The notes: generated by a model not told the origin, from the letters alone. Shown: positions 49,831 through 59,497, numbered from the stretch's first letter. The stretch is DNA of 64,000 nt from an uncultured Chryseobacterium sp. (GCA_913778275.1 CAJYWN010000002.1:124001-188000), one strand, 5' to 3'. Numbers and translations: made by a program.

Positions 49831-50682
49831 TTATCTCAAAAGCTGGTTGAAGGTATCACCCTGTCTGATATCTCCGGTAGTGTATCCCTTCATAAACCAT
49901 TCCTTACGCTGCGCGGAAGAGCCATGGGTAAAGCTTTCCTGATTGACATATCCCTGAGATCTTCTCTGGATATTATCGTCTCCAACAGCCTCAGCTGCAT
50001 CAATGGCAGACTGTATATCACCCGGCTCCAGAATATGTTTTTCGGCGTCCGTTCTTTTGGCCCAAAGCCCGGCGTAAAAATCTGCCTGCAATTCTGTAGC
50101 AACCGAGACTCTGTTCATTTCTGCTTCGCTGTATTGCCCGCTTCTTCTCATTTGATCTACTTTTTGGGTTGTTCCCAAAAGGGTCTGCACATGGTGACCG
50201 ACTTCGTGGGCAAGAACATAGGCAACCGTAAATTCCGTCACTTTTGCGCCAAATCGCTGTTGAAGCTCATTAAAAAAACTCATATCCATGTATACCGACT
50301 GATCTGCAGGACAATAAAAAGGGCCCATTGCCGCCTGAGCGGTTCCGCATCCGGATTGTGTGGTATTTTCGAAAAGTACGATTTTCGGAGGTTCATAGGT
50401 CATGCCGTTTTCACTGAAAACCCGGTCCCAGGTAATGGTATTCCATTTTCCCATCATGTCTACCATTTCACCAATTTTTCTTTCTTCCGCAGAGAGTTCC
50501 CGTTGCTCCGTTTGTGCTGTGCCGGCTCCGGTACCGGAAGAAAGAATGGAAGAAGGATCTCCTCCCAGGAAAAAAATGATGGCAGCAATAATCAATGTTC
50601 CCAGTCCGCCTCCCACAACGGCTCCGCCGCCTAGTCCACGTCTGTCTTCCACATTGCCGCCTCTGTCGTCAGTCCATCTCAT
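49831..50682 (-). CDS. Neutral zinc metallopeptidase (YpfJ family)
   Basis: 283 residues. A short N-terminal cytoplasmic part rich in Gly/Arg/Asp precedes one transmembrane helix near 28-42 (LGTLIIAAIIFFLGG). The zinc motif VLAHEVGHHVQ lies near 156-166, and the family segments WDRVFSENGMTYEPP, FYCPADQSVYMDMSFF and AEMNRVSVATELQADFYAG (with the third ligand Glu/Asp) are all present. It is a membrane-anchored peptidase with its domain in the periplasm; the substrate is unknown. Confidence 0.9.
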   Translation of the reverse strand: MRWTDDRGGNVEDRRGLGGGAVVGGGLGTLIIAAIIFFLGGDPSSILSSGTGAGTAQTEQRELSAEERKIGEMVDMMGKWNTITWDRVFSENGMTYEPPKIVLFENTTQSGCGTAQAAMGPFYCPADQSVYMDMSFFNELQQRFGAKVTEFTVAYVLAHEVGHHVQTLLGTTQKVDQMRRSGQYSEAEMNRVSVATELQADFYAGLWAKRTDAEKHILEPGDIQSAIDAAEAVGDDNIQRRSQGYVNQESFTHGSSAQRKEWFMKGYTTGDIRQGDTFNQLLR

Positions 50683-50758
50683 AGTTGTATTATTTTGTGA
50701 TATATAAATTTAGAAATTTAAAACGTATGTTTTATGGATGGAGCAATATTTTTACCAA

Positions 50759-52843
50759 TCATTGGTTAAGCCGGTTTTTTTTCAGCCAGTATGAGGTAGA
50801 CTGATACGCCGAGATGGTCTGATCAATAAGTTTTTTGTTCTGCTGATTTCCTTTCACATATTTTTCGTCATAATACAGATTGAATTCCGGAGAAAGATTG
50901 TTTTTTTGCTGTGCTAAAGCATATTGTTTAATTTTCTTTACGGGTGAAATTATGGTCAGGTAATTATCTTTTATCAAGCCTAAATCTTCATACGTTGCGA
51001 CATACGCTTTAGGCTGAAACTCTTTTGAAAATACATCCTGTCCTAAAAACGTAGTCTGATAATTAAAGTTGAGAAGACCTAAAAGGGTAGGCATCACATC
51101 AATCTGCGACATGGTTTGTGTAAATTTTTGCGGCTGAATAAATCCTTCCGAAAAGATCATTGCAGGAATTTTGTATTTATCCATCGGAAGCTCAGTATCT
51201 CCTGCGCTCGAAGCACAATGGTCGGCAATAATCACAAAAACCGTATTGGAATACCAATCCTGCTTTTTAGCCATTTCGAAGAATTTTCTTAAAGAATAAT
51301 CGGTATATTTTACTCCGCCTTCTCTTGATTTTGCATCCCCCGGAATATCAATTTTTCCGTTGGGATAAGTAAACGGGCGGTGGTTGGAAACCGTCATCCA
51401 GTGATTAAAAAATGGCTTTCCGGCTTTAGCTTCAGCATTCATGGTCTGTATTGCTTTTTTAGCCATGTCTTCGTCTGCAACACCCCAGACATTGGCGAAG
51501 GAGATTTCTTCCGGTTTGAAATTATTTCGGTCAACAATTTCGTAGCCGTTGCCTTCGTAAAAATCTTTCATATTATCGAAATAACTGTAACCGCCATACA
51601 GGAATTTCACATCATACCCTTTTGATTTGAAAACACTTCCTGTTGTAAATTTATTTTTGTTGTTTTCTCTTTTGATAATGCTTTCTCCGGCGGTTGGCGG
51701 GATGCAAAGTGTAAGTGCCTCCAGACCGCGAACGGTTCTGTTTCCGGTAGCGTAAAGATTGGTGAACATCAGGGAACGGTCTGCAAGACTGTCCAGAAAA
51801 GGAGTGATTTTCTGCGTGTTGCCGTAATGTGCCATAAAATCGGCAGATAAACTTTCAATAGAAATTAAAACAACGTTTTTCTTCAATTCAGGCTTTTCCG
51901 GCTGAATAGTTCTTTTTAAGACAGGCTGCGCATATTGGCTTAAGAAAATGTTTTCTGCAACCTGTTGGTTAATCTGAGGATAAAACTGAAAATAATCCAG
52001 CTCATTATGGGTAAATGCCCAATAGAACTTCGGCAGGCCATTGGCCTGGATTTCATCTTCAAAGACATTATCAGATTTTAATTTGGTCGTAAAACTTAAT
52101 CCTAAAATGCTTAGAGCAACCAGAATGCAGAATGAACCTAATAAGATGATTTTCTGCTTAAGATTCGGAAGATCCAGAAGTTCTGTTTTGGTTTTTTTAT
52201 AAATAAGAACGGAAAATACTGCGGCGACGGCGAATATTGCTACAAACAACGGCACAACAGGATAACTTTCCATTATATTGCCAATTACTTCATTGGTATA
52301 AATCAGATAATCTACTGCTATGAAATTATACCGCAATCCAAACTCATTGTAAAAGAAATATTCGCTTACGGCATTAAAAATAATGAGCAGCACATACAGG
52401 AAAACAGTAATAAAATACATTGCATTTCTGATTTTTACACGTTTCTCCGGGAGGAAAAGCATGAGGCTGAATATGATGATTTTCAGGCCTGTAAATGCCA
52501 GAGCTATCTCAGCGACTGATCCGCCGTATTGTTTGAAAATATTATTCGGAATAAGAAGAATGTATAAAAAGAAAGCGCATAATAATCCCAAAATGATATA
52601 TCCGTAAGGTTTCTGGTATTTCGAATTCGATAAAAACAGAAAATAGAGAGCAAGAAATGGACACGTTAAGATGAATACAAAAACATCATTCACAATTCCG
52701 ATCATCAGTACTTTTAATACTTCTATAAGACCAAAGTCTGCTGTTGTGATTGGATGTAAGAGAAATATAATCCTCACTATAAGTGAAACCACAAGATAGA
52801 AAGTGCCTAAATAAAAGTAAGGTCTAATTTTTTTGAGCAACAT
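50759..52843 (-). CDS. LTA synthase-like sulfatase-fold membrane protein
   Basis: 694 residues: about five transmembrane helices in the first 250, then a sulfatase-fold catalytic domain. The metal/nucleophile region appears as VLISIESLSADFMAHYG near 325 and TGNRTVRGLEAL near 363 (Thr in the nucleophile position), and a later NTVFVIIADHCAS near 543 gives metal ligands. This is the LTA-synthase / phosphoglycerol-transferase layout. As Bacteroidetes lack LTA, it may transfer phosphoglycerol or phosphoethanolamine to an envelope glycan or lipid; the acceptor is unknown. Confidence 0.87.
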   Translation of the reverse strand: MLLKKIRPYFYLGTFYLVVSLIVRIIFLLHPITTADFGLIEVLKVLMIGIVNDVFVFILTCPFLALYFLFLSNSKYQKPYGYIILGLLCAFFLYILLIPNNIFKQYGGSVAEIALAFTGLKIIIFSLMLFLPEKRVKIRNAMYFITVFLYVLLIIFNAVSEYFFYNEFGLRYNFIAVDYLIYTNEVIGNIMESYPVVPLFVAIFAVAAVFSVLIYKKTKTELLDLPNLKQKIILLGSFCILVALSILGLSFTTKLKSDNVFEDEIQANGLPKFYWAFTHNELDYFQFYPQINQQVAENIFLSQYAQPVLKRTIQPEKPELKKNVVLISIESLSADFMAHYGNTQKITPFLDSLADRSLMFTNLYATGNRTVRGLEALTLCIPPTAGESIIKRENNKNKFTTGSVFKSKGYDVKFLYGGYSYFDNMKDFYEGNGYEIVDRNNFKPEEISFANVWGVADEDMAKKAIQTMNAEAKAGKPFFNHWMTVSNHRPFTYPNGKIDIPGDAKSREGGVKYTDYSLRKFFEMAKKQDWYSNTVFVIIADHCASSAGDTELPMDKYKIPAMIFSEGFIQPQKFTQTMSQIDVMPTLLGLLNFNYQTTFLGQDVFSKEFQPKAYVATYEDLGLIKDNYLTIISPVKKIKQYALAQQKNNLSPEFNLYYDEKYVKGNQQNKKLIDQTISAYQSTSYWLKKNRLNQ

Positions 52844-53015
52844 CTGTATTAAATATATGTTAATTCCTGCAAATTTAGTAATTGGATCTATTTTTTCAAT
52901 ATAAAATCTTAAAATTTGATATTAATTAGAAACTTTATAAATATTTAAAATAATATTAAAAAATTCATAGAAATTAAAAATCCTATTTGAGCGAGATTTA
53001 TAGAATTAATGAAAA

Positions 53016-53038
53016 AAGGGCTATTTAAAGTAGCCCTT
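53016..53038 (-). terminator. Terminator after ribH
   Basis: Stem AAGGGCTA / TAGCCCTT, seven-base loop, with a T run on the minus strand, 29 bases past the ribH stop. Confidence 0.8.
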
Positions 53039-53066
53039 GATATATCTAAAAAAATGTTAAACTCAA

Positions 53067-53585
53067 TTAAGAATGGCCAAAGCCAATATTGCCCTTTTTG
53101 CCGGATAGATTTTTTCTGAAATCGATCATCCTTAATGCTGTTACTGCTGCTTCAACCCCTTTATTACCCAGATTTCCACCGCTTCTTGCAACAGACTGTT
53201 CTTTAGTGTCATCAGTAAGAACACAGAAAACCGTAGGGGTATCGGTAAGAATATTACAGTCTTTGATTCCCTGTGCCACTGCAGAGCATACATAATCAAA
53301 GTGAGGCGTTTCACCACGGATTACACAGCCTATTGCAATCACTGCATCGTACTTCCGTTCTTTGCAAAGCTGCATGCTTGCATAATTAAGTTCAAAAGCA
53401 CCCGGAACCGGAAAAAGTTTGATATTTTCAGATTTTACCCCTTCTTTTTGAAGGATTTCCAATGCTGCATCACGAAGATTGTAGGTTACAAAATCATTCC
53501 ACTCAGAAAAAACAATGCCGATTGAAAATTCATCGGCATTGGTTATATGAAGTGGCTTATAATCAGAAAGATTAACTGTTGCCAT
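53067..53585 (-). CDS. ribH: 6,7-dimethyl-8-ribityllumazine synthase
   Basis: 172 residues. Lumazine synthase motifs: FSEWNDFVTYNLRDAAL near 27, FPVPGAFELNYAS near 58, IAIGCVIRGETPHFDYVCSA near 82 with the catalytic His, and FCVLTDDTKEQSVARSGG near 119. The C-terminus has a GNLGNKGVEAAVTALRM helix. It makes the direct riboflavin precursor from the pyrimidinedione and a four-carbon phosphate. It is encoded 3 bases after the TPR gene, away from other rib genes. Confidence 0.95.
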   Translation of the reverse strand: MATVNLSDYKPLHITNADEFSIGIVFSEWNDFVTYNLRDAALEILQKEGVKSENIKLFPVPGAFELNYASMQLCKERKYDAVIAIGCVIRGETPHFDYVCSAVAQGIKDCNILTDTPTVFCVLTDDTKEQSVARSGGNLGNKGVEAAVTALRMIDFRKNLSGKKGNIGFGHS

Positions 53586-53588
53586 TGT

Positions 53589-54296
53589 TTAGTAATATTT
53601 AGTCATTTCAATATAAGAGTCAGACATTCCGTTGTCGTAGTCCTGATATTTTTCGTCAATTGTTGCAAAATATTTTTTAGCATCTGCTTTTTTATTGAGG
53701 CCTAACGCCAGAATACCTGCTTTTCTTGTAAAGTAATAGATGGTGTACGGATCGTCTGAAGCAGTAGCTGCTTTATCCAATAATTGTAATGCATCTTCAT
53801 TTTTATTAAGGCCGGACTGTGCATCTGCCATTGCTCCGTATTTCATTGCCATCAACGTTTTGCTGTCTGATGAAAATTTGTCTAAAAGATCATATGCTTC
53901 CTGGAACTTTCCTTCTTTGAACTTCAGAAGTCCTGCATTATACGCAGAAAGTTTACCGATGTCGGTTGCAGAGTATTCATTATAGGTTCCTAAGAAACCA
54001 GGATTTGCAGCAGATTTACCGCCAAGTGCTTCCTTATCTTTTCCTTCAGTAAGATTTTTCTGAGCAGCAAGGAAACTTTTTACAGCTTCAGCATTTTTAG
54101 GAGCCACCACAAATTGTTTGTAAGCGAAGAATCCCAGAACACCTAAAACCAGTACCCCAAAAACAATACCCAAAGGTTTTGAATATCTTTCGATAAATCT
54201 TTCGGTGTTTAAAGCTTCTCTGTCCAGATCTTTAAAAAACTCCACTGTTTCTTTACCTTCTTGCTCGTTTTGAGCATTCTTTGTAATTTTTGCCAT
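53589..54296 (-). CDS. Membrane-anchored TPR protein (YfgM-like)
   Basis: 235 residues: a charged cytoplasmic N-terminus, one transmembrane helix near 45-63 (IVFGVLVLGVLGFFAYK), and an outer TPR-like part (LSAYNAGLLKFKEGKFQEAY, KYGAMADAQSGLNKNEDALQ, RKAGILALGLNKKADAKKYF). This matches the YfgM-type ancillary chaperones of the Sec translocon, although the assignment is by architecture. It shares a transcript with ribH. Confidence 0.75.
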   Translation of the reverse strand: MAKITKNAQNEQEGKETVEFFKDLDREALNTERFIERYSKPLGIVFGVLVLGVLGFFAYKQFVVAPKNAEAVKSFLAAQKNLTEGKDKEALGGKSAANPGFLGTYNEYSATDIGKLSAYNAGLLKFKEGKFQEAYDLLDKFSSDSKTLMAMKYGAMADAQSGLNKNEDALQLLDKAATASDDPYTIYYFTRKAGILALGLNKKADAKKYFATIDEKYQDYDNGMSDSYIEMTKYY

Positions 54297-54430
54297 AAAT
54301 TGTTAAAAATTGAAATGCAAATTTAATTGTTTCTGAATGATTTACAAAATACTTTATGCGTATTGTTGATTTTTATTTAATTAAAGAAACTGAATCGCGA
54401 ATAGTTACGTTATGAATTCTTCAAAAAAAT

Positions 54431-54453
54431 GCTTCAACAGGCTCGGCGTGACA
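54431..54453. repeat. REP-like short interspersed repeat
   Basis: GCTTCAACAGG followed by CTCGGCGTGACA, in the gap between apt and the TPR gene. I recall very similar sequences (CTTCGACAGGCTCAG-type) scattered between genes in Flavobacteriia. It has no coding potential and its G+C stands out from the A/T-rich flanks. Confidence 0.4.
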
Positions 54454-54489
54454 ATGTCATTTTAGTCAGTAAACCATCAATATTTAAGT

Positions 54490-55026
54490 CTAATATTCTA
54501 AAATATGATACACTTCCGCATTGAATTTCTTTAATTTTTCTTCCCCGTTCAAATCTTTTAAGCCAATCAGAAAGCTGAATTGAGATACGGCTGCACCCTG
54601 CTTTTCGACCAGTTTTGCTGCCGCTTCCGTAGTTCCTCCTGTTGCCAGAAGGTCGTCGTGGATAAGAACTCTTTGTCCCGGTTTTATCTGCCCTTCCCGT
54701 GTTTCAATGACGGCGCTTCCGTACTCAAGGTCATATTCTTCTGAAATAACAGGTGGAGGAAGTTTCCCGGATTTTCTTATTAATATAAATGGAACTTCAA
54801 GGGCTACAGCGATGGCAATCCCGAAGAGATAGCCACGGCTTTCGATCCCGCAAACCGCATCCACTTTTCCTCTGCTGAACGCTACAAGATCTGCAATAAC
54901 TTCTTCGTACAATTTGGGATCTAAAAAGATAGGGGATATATCTTTAAACTGAATTCCCGGGATCGGAAAATCAGGGACATTTTCTATCGTTTCTTCCAGC
55001 TTCCTGATGAGTTCTTGTTGTGCCAT
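54490..55026 (-). CDS. apt: Adenine phosphoribosyltransferase
   Basis: 178 residues, standard length. Motifs: FPIPGIQFKDISPIFLDP near 19, DAVCGIESRGYLFG near 56, ILIRKSGKLPPPV near 80 and the PRPP-binding VLIHDDLLATGGTTEAAAKL near 116. It salvages adenine to AMP with PRPP in the cytoplasm. It starts 3 bases after the upstream lipoprotein gene, so the two share a message. Confidence 0.93.
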   Translation of the reverse strand: MAQQELIRKLEETIENVPDFPIPGIQFKDISPIFLDPKLYEEVIADLVAFSRGKVDAVCGIESRGYLFGIAIAVALEVPFILIRKSGKLPPPVISEEYDLEYGSAVIETREGQIKPGQRVLIHDDLLATGGTTEAAAKLVEKQGAAVSQFSFLIGLKDLNGEEKLKKFNAEVYHILEY

Positions 55027-55029
55027 TAC

Positions 55030-56223
55030 TTAAGGATTGATTTTATAGCTGGAAATTTTCCATTCCCCGTTTACATTTTTTAATCCGAAAGTTGCCTTTA
55101 AAGAAGTTGTTCTTCCGTTTTTATCGGTTACGTCGTAGGTTGCATTTACACTCGCCACGTTCGTGTTTGAAAGATTGGTAGTGATATTTTTCACACTCAC
55201 GTTTTTCACGGATCCGAATCCTGAAGTAGGATTGGAAAAGGATTCATAGCTTCCCCAGTTTGGATTGCTTGAAGAGCTGTAGGCTGCTTTAAGGTTTTGA
55301 GAGCTTACATTGTTCAGGAAGCCTGAAACCACGTTCTTCGGATCTGCAGCTGGTTGTTTTGGCGTTGCAGGAGTTGGAGCTGTGGCATTTGGATCTGTGG
55401 ATGGCACTGTTGCTCCCGGATTATTTGGGTCAATTACTGCAGGATCCTGATTTACAGCCGTAGAGTCTACAACCACCGGAGCAGGTACTTTCAGTAAGGA
55501 AGGATTTACATCCAACCCTATTTTTGTCATTTTGAAAGTTTTAGCCGTAGTTTTTACGGATACGGTGATATCAATTTTATTATCAACCACTTTAGCTGCC
55601 GGAATCGAAGAGAATTTTAAATTGAATCCCCTAAAGTTATTATCCTGCATCAAATTTTTTGCTGTGGAAAGTTTTACGCCGTTACTGAAAACTTCAAGGG
55701 TAGCTTCCAACCCCGCACCCGTAAATGATACAGGCTTTCCTGTATTGTCAACCAGTCGCGGGACGATCTGTATGGCGGTGGGCGCACCTGTTCCATCGTC
55801 ACCTGTCGGTATGGTATTTATACTCAATGAGTTTGCTTTCACATCATTCGGATCACTTTCTTTTGCTTTGTCGTCACCAAAGATATTCATTTCTCCTAAA
55901 GATGGCGGAGCATTGCTTGCCCATTCGATACCGTTTTTCTGTGCTACCTGGTCTGCCATTGCCATAATTTCGGGAACTTTTTTGCCGTTAATCAGCTGTC
56001 CCAGCGCCTTTAGTTCTGCAACATCGCCATCGGCTTCCACTCCGAAGGTCTTTAAAATATAAAGTGCTTCATTAAACTTGATCTGCTTAATGGTAGGAAG
56101 ACTTGCCGTCATATCATTGATACTCGACTGTAAAGTTTTCGTGTTGGTAGCATCTACTGAATCTTTTTTGCATGCTGTAAAAAGCAACAAACTGAAAATT
56201 AGCAGAAAAGACAACTTTTTCAT
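55030..56223 (-). CDS. Lipoprotein, 397 aa, unknown function
   Basis: The signal peptide ends in lipobox LFTACKKD (Cys near 18). Residues 25-100 are helical with a conserved-looking region (IKQIKFNEALYILKTFGVEA). A strand-rich central domain runs to about 250, then a Pro/Ala/Thr/Asn linker (NNPGATVPSTDPNATAP), and a C-terminal domain (NVVSGFLNNVSSQNLKAAYS through NGEWKISSYKINP) with the look of a DUF4878/NTF2-like fold. The name is not certain. Probably on the outer membrane, facing the periplasm. Confidence 0.7.
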   Translation of the reverse strand: MKKLSFLLIFSLLLFTACKKDSVDATNTKTLQSSINDMTASLPTIKQIKFNEALYILKTFGVEADGDVAELKALGQLINGKKVPEIMAMADQVAQKNGIEWASNAPPSLGEMNIFGDDKAKESDPNDVKANSLSINTIPTGDDGTGAPTAIQIVPRLVDNTGKPVSFTGAGLEATLEVFSNGVKLSTAKNLMQDNNFRGFNLKFSSIPAAKVVDNKIDITVSVKTTAKTFKMTKIGLDVNPSLLKVPAPVVVDSTAVNQDPAVIDPNNPGATVPSTDPNATAPTPATPKQPAADPKNVVSGFLNNVSSQNLKAAYSSSSNPNWGSYESFSNPTSGFGSVKNVSVKNITTNLSNTNVASVNATYDVTDKNGRTTSLKATFGLKNVNGEWKISSYKINP

Positions 56224-56274
56224 TTTTTTTCCGTTTGTGACAAATTTACTAAAACGTTTATTAATAGAGGATTT

Positions 56275-57288
56275 TTATTTTATATTTTGTTTTTCTTGTA
56301 ATTTATCTCCGAAATACGAGCTGAAAACGGACTGCATGTTTGGGAAATCTGCATTTTCCCAGTATTTTGTAGTATAGCTGCTATTTTTTAGATTAAACTT
56401 ATTTTTTTCGGTATCATTTTCATTTTTAAAGTCTAACTCGGCAGGGTAGAAGTTTCTGTAGACAATTAACTGATTGTATTCAGGTTCACTTTTATGTTTC
56501 AATTTTAGAAAAGCAATTTCATTATATTCCAATAAGTCTCTAAGTGTTTTTTGAGCATCCTTTCCGTAAGCGGCGTTGATAATAGTTTTTAAATCAAAGA
56601 AGCGATATCCGAAAAGCGCAAATTCTTTTTCCTGTAATGCTTCACCGGTGATCTCGATCTGGTCTTTTTGCTGCCCTTTAAGTTCTTTTATAACAGAGTT
56701 CTTTTTTTTGTATTCCAGGATATTTCCAATTTCTTTCATTTCAGGAAGCCTTAGCATTGACTGATAGTCCCACATACCGGTTTGTTTTTTGTCAAATGAG
56801 GGATCTTCCAGCCTGTAAATACGGTATTGCTCTACATTGGTTGCTTTCAGTTTTTTTGTTTTATTATCGAAAATATAGGTAACGATTCCGTCTGCGTAGC
56901 AGTTAAGCTTATTATTGACAGTAACATAGGCATTAAAATTACCCTTAACAAAAATATATTTTGCAGGTTTGTTATTTTTTATGACAACCGGTTCAATATT
57001 TCGGATTTTGTCATCAACCTTAATAATTTCTTTTTCAAAATCCGCATATGATAATGTGGCTACAGGAAAGTTGTCATACACCAACTGAAATTTTTCCTGA
57101 TCAGGCTTTATCAGGTTTTTGTCGATCTTACCGTCAATGTCTGAATACGCAACAATGCTTCCGTCTTTTCCGAATACAGAAACCTTAGGTAAGGGCTTGT
57201 TGGTTTTTTCCGAAATGAAAGTAACGGTTTGTGCATTAAAAAAAGTAAATGCAAATGTCAAAAATAATAATAAGAGATTTTTTTTCAT
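56275..57288 (-). CDS. Secreted protein with carboxypeptidase-like beta domain, unknown function
   Basis: 337 residues from the ATG at 57288, giving a signal peptide (MKKNLLLLFLTFAFTFFNAQ); a longer frame to 57378 lacks one. Residues 22-80 resemble the CarboxypepD-regulatory-like fold used at the start of many Bacteroidetes outer-membrane proteins (VTFISEKTNKPLPKVSVFGK, AYSDIDGKI). No TonB plug or barrel follows; the rest is not recognised (KGNFNAYVTVNNKLNCYADG, YRFFDLKTIINAAYGKDA). Its role is unknown. Confidence 0.65.
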   Translation of the reverse strand: MKKNLLLLFLTFAFTFFNAQTVTFISEKTNKPLPKVSVFGKDGSIVAYSDIDGKIDKNLIKPDQEKFQLVYDNFPVATLSYADFEKEIIKVDDKIRNIEPVVIKNNKPAKYIFVKGNFNAYVTVNNKLNCYADGIVTYIFDNKTKKLKATNVEQYRIYRLEDPSFDKKQTGMWDYQSMLRLPEMKEIGNILEYKKKNSVIKELKGQQKDQIEITGEALQEKEFALFGYRFFDLKTIINAAYGKDAQKTLRDLLEYNEIAFLKLKHKSEPEYNQLIVYRNFYPAELDFKNENDTEKNKFNLKNSSYTTKYWENADFPNMQSVFSSYFGDKLQEKQNIK

Positions 57289-57391
57289 GATAAAATTTAT
57301 TAATCTAAAGTGAAATCCGACTTTACTATAAGACGACAAAAATTGAAAAAGGTTGCATAAAAGTTTAATTTTTTTCAAAATAATACAAAAA

Positions 57392-57417
57392 AAAGACTGA
57401 TCATACGACCAGTCTTT
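57392..57417 (-). terminator. Terminator after actF
   Basis: Stem AAAGACTG / CAGTCTTT with a ten-base loop, followed by TTTTTT on the minus strand, closing the act operon. Confidence 0.75.
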
Positions 57418-57440
57418 GATTTTATTTTTTTATAAATTCC

Positions 57441-58772
57441 TTAGAAAGGATATTCATAAATTTCAGATTCATGTAGGTAAGGGTTTCCTGTAGGGATCAA
57501 TTTAAGTTTAGATAATGCTGAAAGCACGGTAAACATAAATAATCCGACAACAAATAAAATTGCCCCTAAGATTAATAAGAATACTTCAGGAGTTTTCCAG
57601 TATGGTCCTACCGTTCCCGGCATTACCATGTTGAAGTAATCTAAAATGTGTCCGCAGATTACAACTACTGCCATTGTGGTTACTACTTTGTAGTTTCTCT
57701 TGATGCTGCTGCTCACTAATACCAATAGCGGTAATAAGAAGTTTACAATCAGCATTGGTAAGAACGTAGGAGAGTAGTGCTGGAATCTTCCGAAGAAATA
57801 GTTAACCTCTTCCGGAATGTTTGCATACCAGTATAACATAAACTGTGCAAACCATGTATATGTCCAAAGCATACTTGTAGCGAAAAGGAATACTCCTAAA
57901 TCGTGCAAGTGATTATCGTTGAACTGTGGAAGGAATCCGTTTTTCTTTAAATAAACACTTAAAAGAATGATAACCGCGATACCACTGGAAAGACAGCTCA
58001 CCATAGAATACCAGATATACATGGTAGAGTACCAGTGGGGGTCAATAGACATCAACCAGTCCCAAGCCCAGGCTGCAGAAGCAAATCCGAAGAATGCAAT
58101 ATATCCTACTGCCCATCTGTAAAGCATCTGATAATCTACTCTTGATTTTGTTTCGTCTACTTTTTTAGACTGAGCTTTTAGTTTCCATGCAAAGAAAGAA
58201 GCACCTAATACATAGATAAATGTTCTCACGGCATAGAAAGGAATATTTAAGAAAATTCTTTTTTCAAATAAGATCACATCGAAATGAGCAGAATTCGGGT
58301 CTGTCAATTCAGGGTCCATCCAATGGAACAGGTGCCCTTGGTGTGTGATGTTTAGAAGCATTAGGATGATCAGAATAGCTCCACCGTAAGGAATGTAAGA
58401 AGCAATAGCTTCCATTACTCTTGTAATGATGATTGGCCATCCTGCGTGTGCAGCGTGCTGAATAGAATAGAAGAATAATACGCAGCAGCTCACTCCGAAG
58501 AAAAATACAGCTACAAAATGTATTGCCGCTAAAGGCTGGTTGTGTACCTGAAGAGTAGCATGCTCCAAATGGGCAGCATGATCCTGAGGACCTACCATTT
58601 CACTAGAATGCGTAGGAGCAGTATGACCAGAAGCGTTAACAGCTTCCATCATGTGTTCTATTTTCTCGGCAGAGATTCCTTTATTTAAAAAGAAACCAAT
58701 ACCAAAAAGAACTAAACCTACAACAAGAAGGATTATAGAAGTTGATTTTAATTTTGGTGAAAAACTATACAT
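57441..58772 (-). CDS. actF: Alternative complex III subunit ActF
   Basis: 443 residues with about ten transmembrane helices, NrfD-like fold related to ActC. An N-terminal helix (STSIILLVVGLVLFGIGFFL) is followed by a His/Ala-rich loop and then membrane segments such as YVLGASFFAWKLKAQSK, FGFASAAWAWDWLMSIDPHW and LWTYTWFAQFMLYWYANIPE. ActF is a quinol-side membrane subunit of alternative complex III, which oxidises menaquinol and passes electrons to cytochrome c or directly to an oxidase. It is the last gene of the actB-F run. Confidence 0.88.
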   Translation of the reverse strand: MYSFSPKLKSTSIILLVVGLVLFGIGFFLNKGISAEKIEHMMEAVNASGHTAPTHSSEMVGPQDHAAHLEHATLQVHNQPLAAIHFVAVFFFGVSCCVLFFYSIQHAAHAGWPIIITRVMEAIASYIPYGGAILIILMLLNITHQGHLFHWMDPELTDPNSAHFDVILFEKRIFLNIPFYAVRTFIYVLGASFFAWKLKAQSKKVDETKSRVDYQMLYRWAVGYIAFFGFASAAWAWDWLMSIDPHWYSTMYIWYSMVSCLSSGIAVIILLSVYLKKNGFLPQFNDNHLHDLGVFLFATSMLWTYTWFAQFMLYWYANIPEEVNYFFGRFQHYSPTFLPMLIVNFLLPLLVLVSSSIKRNYKVVTTMAVVVICGHILDYFNMVMPGTVGPYWKTPEVFLLILGAILFVVGLFMFTVLSALSKLKLIPTGNPYLHESEIYEYPF

Positions 58773-58780
58773 TTCTTTTC

Positions 58781-59497
58781 TTATTTTTTAGTTTCGGTAG
58801 TCTTTGTTTCAGTTGTTGCCGGTGCTGCTGCGGTAGTAGCCGTAGCTGCTGCCGGTGTTGCAGCGGCAGGTGCTGCAGCTCCTTTTTTGAAGGCATTCAT
58901 CACATACATGGCTACTCTCCATCTGTCTCCAGCGTTCAGTTGCCCTGCATAAGATCCCATTGCATTTCTACCGTTTGTTATTACATAATGAACAGATCCT
59001 ACAGTAATTTCTCTGTCGGCATAGTTCGGTACACCGGAGAACGCTCCAGACTGTACGATAGGTCCCTGTCCGTCTCCACCTACACCATGACAAGCTGCAC
59101 AGGTTTTTTCAAAAAGCTGTTTTCCTCTTTCAAGATCCTTTACTGCATTAGCAGGATTTAAAGGAGAAGTAGTCATTGTTTTTGAAGCATCATATCCTGC
59201 GTTATATTCGTCTACATTACTTGGGAGCAATCCTTCTTCAAAAATACCATCTTTGTTCTGAGCAACAGATCCCGCTACAGGAGCAAGGCCTGTGGCCCCA
59301 TTATTTTTTACGAAAGCAGGGATTTCATTTTCATGATCTGAATAAGCATCCTGAGCTTTCATCAATGGATCGTAAGCTACCGGAAAATACATATCCGGGA
59401 AGTAAACCAGCGGTGTATTTTCTTTCGGTCCGCAAGAGTTAAGTAAAACTGTTGTTAAACCTAAAACTGCTGTAATTTTTAATACATTCTTTTTCAT
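58781..59497 (-). CDS. actE: Alternative complex III cytochrome c subunit ActE
   Basis: 238 residues from the ATG at 59497; one at 59506 would add three residues and overlap actD. The signal peptide ends in lipobox LLNSCGPKE, so it is a lipoprotein. One heme-binding CAACH lies near 131, with a distal Met candidate in GRNAMGSYAG near 178. The last 35 residues are an Ala/Thr/Pro tail (AAPAAATPAAATATT). It is the monoheme subunit that carries electrons out of the complex at the periplasmic face. Confidence 0.88.
   Translation of the reverse strand: MKKNVLKITAVLGLTTVLLNSCGPKENTPLVYFPDMYFPVAYDPLMKAQDAYSDHENEIPAFVKNNGATGLAPVAGSVAQNKDGIFEEGLLPSNVDEYNAGYDASKTMTTSPLNPANAVKDLERGKQLFEKTCAACHGVGGDGQGPIVQSGAFSGVPNYADREITVGSVHYVITNGRNAMGSYAGQLNAGDRWRVAMYVMNAFKKGAAAPAAATPAAATATTAAAPATTETKTTETKK

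Noticed and set aside
49924..50634. 236-residue plus-strand open frame
   Set aside because: It lies antisense to the zinc metallopeptidase gene, whose HEVGHH motif and full family layout are clear; the antisense product has no recognisable features.
55532..56062. 176-residue plus-strand open frame
   Set aside because: Antisense to a lipoprotein gene with a clear lipobox; a by-product of codon bias.
58742..59161. Cys/Ser/Arg-rich plus-strand frame of 139 residues
   Set aside because: It is the mirror of the Ala/Thr-rich tail of ActE (GCN codons read as Cys/Ser/Gly) and not a real Cys-rich protein.
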